Program-made: the position numbers and the translations under genes
NCBI RefSeq assembly: GCF_002204185.1
Contig: NZ_MXPU01000018.1
Coordinates: 78,106-142,105 of the forward strand
DNA: 64,000 nucleotides
Direction of reading: 5' to 3'
DNA from: Rhizobium esperanzae
GTDB lineage: Bacteria > Pseudomonadota > Alphaproteobacteria > Rhizobiales > Rhizobiaceae
Shown: positions 60,823 through 64,000 of the stretch, piece after piece
Layout: each line of letters opens with the position of its first letter
Numbering within the stretch: the stretch's first letter is position 1
The notes under the pieces: generated by a model
The model's input: only the letters and a program-made list of their open reading frames with translations
What the model was told of the DNA's origin: nothing
Databases searched by the model: none

Positions 60823-61734
60823 TTGGCGCGCGCACCCGTAGTCGCGCTGATCGGCGCGCGTCAGGTTGGCAAGACCACGCTCGCTCGCAAACTTGCGGAT
60901 CGGGTACAAGGCACAATTTATCTGGACCTGGAACGCGTAGGTGACCGACGCAAACTGGACGATGCGGAAGCGTTCCTCCAAGCTCAAGTCGGGCATTTAA
61001 CGGTGCTCGATGAGGTACAGCGATTGCCGGCGCTGTTTGCAGAGCTGCGGGGGATCGTTGACGATCGGCGCGCTCGCGGCGAGCGGTCAATGCAATTCCT
61101 GTTACTGGGATCGGCGTCGTTGGACTTGATCCAACAGGTATCCGAAACGCTGGCCGGACAAGGAAATACACTTAACAGCGCGCGGCTTGCCCAGGGTTTG
61201 GGAGTATCTGCGCCTATGATTGGCCGGTATATCGATCTCCTTGTTGATCTCATGCTGGTTCGCCGTCTCCAGCCATGGAGCGGCAATCTGGCCAAGCGTC
61301 TTGTGAAGTCGCCGAAGATCTATGTTCGCGACAGCGGGCTCGTTCATGCCCTCCCGGAAATCGGTACACTTCATCAATTGTTAGGTCACCCCGTAGTCGG
61401 ACCAAGTTGGGAAGGTTTTGTACTAGAGACGCTTATCGTCGCAGTTGGTCCCGACGTGGCTCCTTTCTATTACAGGACAGCCGATGGTGCCGAGATCGAC
61501 CTTGTCATTGAACAGGCTGGCAAGCCAAAGGTGGCGATCGAAGTCAAGCGCGCCAGCGCTCCGCAAGCTGAGCGCGGCTTCTTTGTGGCCTGCGACGATC
61601 TCGAAATAGAAAACAGGATCGTCGTTGGCGCAGGTGCTGAGGATTATTCGGCGAAAGGCGGGGTCAAGGTGCGCACACTCCTCTCGGCTGTCAGCGAAGT
61701 TCGCGAAATCCTAAGATCACCGTTTGCGGCGTAA
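60823..61734 (+). CDS. DUF4143 family AAA ATPase with internal deletion
   Basis: At most 303 aa from a TTG at 60823. Walker A is GARQVGKTTLARKL and Walker B ALHLTVLDEVQRLP-like (HLTVLDEVQRLPAL). The C-terminal nuclease-like/DUF4143 part has LSARLAQGLGVS-like text: SARLAQGLGVSAPMIGRYID, RLQPWSGNLAKRLVKSPKIY and YYRTADGAEIDLVIE. Between SETLAGQ and GNTLNSARL about 75-80 residues of the usual protein are missing in frame. The normal N-terminus (P-R-P-S-I-E before the TTG) has no ATG, so the start may also be lost. Probably inactive. Confidence 0.75.
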   Translation: MARAPVVALIGARQVGKTTLARKLADRVQGTIYLDLERVGDRRKLDDAEAFLQAQVGHLTVLDEVQRLPALFAELRGIVDDRRARGERSMQFLLLGSASLDLIQQVSETLAGQGNTLNSARLAQGLGVSAPMIGRYIDLLVDLMLVRRLQPWSGNLAKRLVKSPKIYVRDSGLVHALPEIGTLHQLLGHPVVGPSWEGFVLETLIVAVGPDVAPFYYRTADGAEIDLVIEQAGKPKVAIEVKRASAPQAERGFFVACDDLEIENRIVVGAGAEDYSAKGGVKVRTLLSAVSEVREILRSPFAA

Positions 61735-62408
61735 GACAATTTATGGAACCGCAAAACGGTTCCTCGCCGAGCTCATCAATGATCTGGCTCAAGAGCCGTG
61801 AGACTACTGAAGCCTGTCGCGGGATGCCTGACGATTCCTTAATATCCCGCTCGAGGGTAAACGCTTGGAAATAGGTGATGACGGATGCCGCAGCGAAAGT
61901 CGCGACGAACTTCACGCCTATCATGGCAAGGCCCAGCGTCGTCATGGGCGCGCTGCCGGTTCCATGCACAATGCTCATCGTCAAGGAGACGGCAGCCACC
62001 GTGACGGCACAGGCAACAGCTTTTTTACCATCCGCCGAGCCTCTGCCAAACAGGAAATGGACCGCCAGTCCAGACACAGACACCAGCACGATCGAGATCA
62101 ACGCCGGCTCGACACCGGCGCCACCCATGGAAATCCTCGGCGCGGACGTGAGGGCTACGGTCACGAGAACCGCCAGCGGACCGCCGTAGACAGGCGAGAC
62201 CGCCAGCAGGGTTGAACGGAGATCGAGATAGTAGCCGCTGCCGACCTCGACGGACAGCATCATCGACAAGACTGCGCCAAGGCCCATCATCAAGCCGAAG
62301 CCCAGTTTCGATTGGACCTTGGAGAGGCGGTAGAGCTTGTAGTGCAGGTGCATCGGATATAACGAGCGAGACCGCGGCCACGTTTCCGATCAAGACTTGC
62401 CAGGGCAC
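61691..62408 (-). pseudogene. 5TM (LytS/YhcK-type) receptor remnant, frameshifted and truncated
   Basis: The first frame from GTG 62408 reads MPWQVLIGNVAAVSLVIS; the second frame then continues MHLHYKLYRLSKVQSKLGFG and MMLSVEVGSGYYLDLRSTLL through ASVITYFQAFTLERDI. Joined, they form a 5TM-5TMR_LYT receptor head normally followed by GGDEF or other output domains. A small deletion near 62355 shifts the frame, and after FTLERDI the sequence is atypical. The last 12 residues are read antisense from the neighbouring ATPase gene end, so the output domain was lost by recombination. Confidence 0.85.
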
Positions 62409-62480
62409 GAGAATTTCCTATTGTTTGCGACAACCCAGCGCTTTTCACGCACCAGCCAGCCAATTGCGGCAGCTCGCAGT

Positions 62481-64000
62481 TCAAAATTCCTGCCAGTCAC
62501 CAACGGCGACTGCCGCGTTGCCATGGAAGGCTGCGCCCACTTTTGCAGCCATTGCCCGCGGCGCCGATGCGACCGGCCTGGAAGCGGCAGTTGCCACGGC
62601 GGGGCGCTGCTGGCGTGAGGCTGGGCCGCCGATATTGAACTGGCCCAGCAGCTGGAAAAGAGCGTCGGCTTCCTTGGCGAGGCTATGTGCGGCAGCCGTC
62701 GATTCCTCGACCATAGCGGCGTTCTGCTGCGTGCCCTGGTCCATGGTGTTTACCGCGGTGTTGATTTCCTTCAACCCCGTCGCCTGCTCCTTTGAACTCT
62801 CGACGATCGCAAGAACATTGCTGTTGACCTGCTGAACCTGGGCGACGATCTCTTCGAGAGCCTTGCCGGTTTCGCCGACTAGCGTCACTCCGCTCTTCAC
62901 ATGCTCGTTGGAGGCCCCGATCAGCTCCTTGATCTCCTTTGCCGCTTTGGCCGACCGCTGAGCAAGCTCGCGAACCTCTTGCGCGACCACCGCAAAACCC
63001 TTGCCGGCATCGCCCGCGCGCGCCGCCTCGACGCCAGCGTTCAGTGCCAGGAGATTGGTCTGGAAGGCGATTTCGTCGATGACGCCGATGATATTGCCGA
63101 TCTCTGCGGACGATGTCTCGATCTTCCCCATCGCATCGACGGCGCTGCGGACCACCTCCCCGGAACGCTCGGCGTTCTCGCGCGTCCTTCGCACCAGTTG
63201 ACCGGCCTCCTGGGCACGGTTGCTGGAATCGGAGACCGTCGTGGTGATCTCTTCGAGGGCGGCTGCGGTTTCCTCGACGGAGGCCGCCTGCTGTTCCGTA
63301 CGCTTCGACAAATCGTCCGAAGCGGCGCGAACCTGCTGGGCTCCGGCAGCGATGCCCGTTGCGTTTTGCGCCACGACCTGCATCGCTGTGCGCAGCTTGC
63401 TGACCGCAGCGTTGAAATCGGTGCGGAGCTTTTCCAGTGTCGGAATGAATGGTGTTGCGACTTCCTGGGTCAAATCGCCGCCGGACAGCGCCATCAAGGA
63501 CGATGCCAGCTGATCGACATTGTTGACGCGGGCGGTAACGTCGGTCGCGAATTTGACGACCTTGAACACCTTGCCGTTCATGTCGAGGATCGGATTGTAG
63601 GTGGCCTGGATATAGATCCTTTTGCCGCCCTTGCCGAGGCGCAGAAATTCATCAGCCACGAATTCACCAGCTGACAGGCGCTCCCAGAAGCGTCGATAAT
63701 CGTCACTGTTGACGTAGGCGCTTTCGCAGAACATGGAATGGTGGCGGCCCTGGATCTCGGCAAGCTGATAGCCGAGCGCCGACAGGAAATTTTCGTTCGC
63801 CGTCAGAATCTCTCCTTTCGGCGTGAATTCGATAACCGCCTGGGCGCGCGACAGCGCGCTTATCTTGCCGGCATCTTCGGCGCTTTGCATTTTCTGCCTG
63901 GTGATATCGGTCGCGAATTTCACCACCTTATACGGCTTTCCGCCACTGAAGACGGGATTGTAGGAGGCTTCGATCCAGATTTCCCTGCCGCCCTTGCCGA
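62481..64000 (-). CDS. Methyl-accepting chemotaxis protein with PAS domains (partial, 5' end off window)
   Basis: The minus frame is open through the right edge; at least two PAS domains are visible (GREIWIEASYNPVFSGGKPY at the edge, then VIEFTPKGEILTANENFLSA with LGKGGKRIYIQATYNPILD). Next come a HAMP-like segment and the long MCP signalling coiled coil with hairpin tip IGVIDEIAFQTNLLALNAGV and EAARAGDAGKGFAVVAQEVR. The C-terminal end is GDWQEF, a WxxF pentapeptide for CheR/CheB docking. No TM helix in the visible part, so probably a soluble energy/redox-type receptor. At least 506 aa. Confidence 0.93.
   Translation of the reverse strand, partial: GKGGREIWIEASYNPVFSGGKPYKVVKFATDITRQKMQSAEDAGKISALSRAQAVIEFTPKGEILTANENFLSALGYQLAEIQGRHHSMFCESAYVNSDDYRRFWERLSAGEFVADEFLRLGKGGKRIYIQATYNPILDMNGKVFKVVKFATDVTARVNNVDQLASSLMALSGGDLTQEVATPFIPTLEKLRTDFNAAVSKLRTAMQVVAQNATGIAAGAQQVRAASDDLSKRTEQQAASVEETAAALEEITTTVSDSSNRAQEAGQLVRRTRENAERSGEVVRSAVDAMGKIETSSAEIGNIIGVIDEIAFQTNLLALNAGVEAARAGDAGKGFAVVAQEVRELAQRSAKAAKEIKELIGASNEHVKSGVTLVGETGKALEEIVAQVQQVNSNVLAIVESSKEQATGLKEINTAVNTMDQGTQQNAAMVEESTAAAHSLAKEADALFQLLGQFNIGGPASRQQRPAVATAASRPVASAPRAMAAKVGAAFHGNAAVAVGDWQEF

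Overview
The window reads as an accessory, probably plasmid-borne, stretch of a Rhizobium/Rhizobiaceae alphaproteobacterium. This is inferred from high GC with GC-rich third codon positions, a CUT2 sugar ABC operon, EcfG-type (GGAAC-N16/17-CGTT) and LexA-type (GTTC-N7-GTTC) sites, and many small rhizobial proteins (DUF982, DUF6481-like, short orphan ORFs). No rRNA, convincing tRNA, CRISPR array, intact insertion sequence or replication/conjugation gene was seen.

Layout. 1-1 kb: 5' part of an unknown membrane-anchored protein running off the left edge. 1-8.7 kb: a soluble two-component system (GAF histidine kinase, NarL-type regulator) divergent from a CUT2 sugar transporter operon (binding protein, ATPase, two permeases) ending in an SMP-30 lactonase, with a GH38 alpha-mannosidase converging on it. 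12.5-15.5 kb: Rnk and PtsN-like proteins, then an EamA exporter divergent from a CGNR regulator across a strong palindrome. 16-22.9 kb: a giant kinase-like/AAA/GAF/PAS/histidine kinase protein followed by a FixJ-type regulator. 23-28.5 kb: an SOS island with truncated dnaE2, intact imuB, internally deleted imuA, a LexA box, intact dinB and two SRAP genes. 28.6-35 kb: a Crp/Fnr regulator, an AraC regulator and much gene debris (RND pump, frameshifted SDR, ParE-like toxin). 35-45.2 kb: a glycan/stress block (GT4, glycogen-debranching-like enzyme, hybrid sensor kinase, SDR plus GH15 operon behind an EcfG-type promoter). 45-58 kb: many small stress-type proteins (three DUF982 copies, DUF1003, cold-shock protein, DUF6481-like), a thioredoxin-reductase-like flavoprotein, a DUF982/membrane-protein pair, an SDR-DoxX/DUF2269 pair, a fatty acid desaturase and a decayed HicAB. 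58.5-64 kb: a single-domain response regulator, a second Crp/Fnr regulator, an internally deleted DUF4143 ATPase, a truncated 5TM receptor and a chemotaxis receptor running off the right edge.

The intact genes suggest sugar/glycan use, DNA-damage response and general stress adaptation. The most notable general feature is mosaic decay: at least thirteen recognisable gene remnants lie between intact genes. I found no wholly new system that I can defend. The best leads are the pseudokinase-like giant sensor, the LexA-linked SRAP gene without the catalytic cysteine, the EcfG-controlled SDR-GH15 operon, and a repeated element before two terminators, one of them after cspA.
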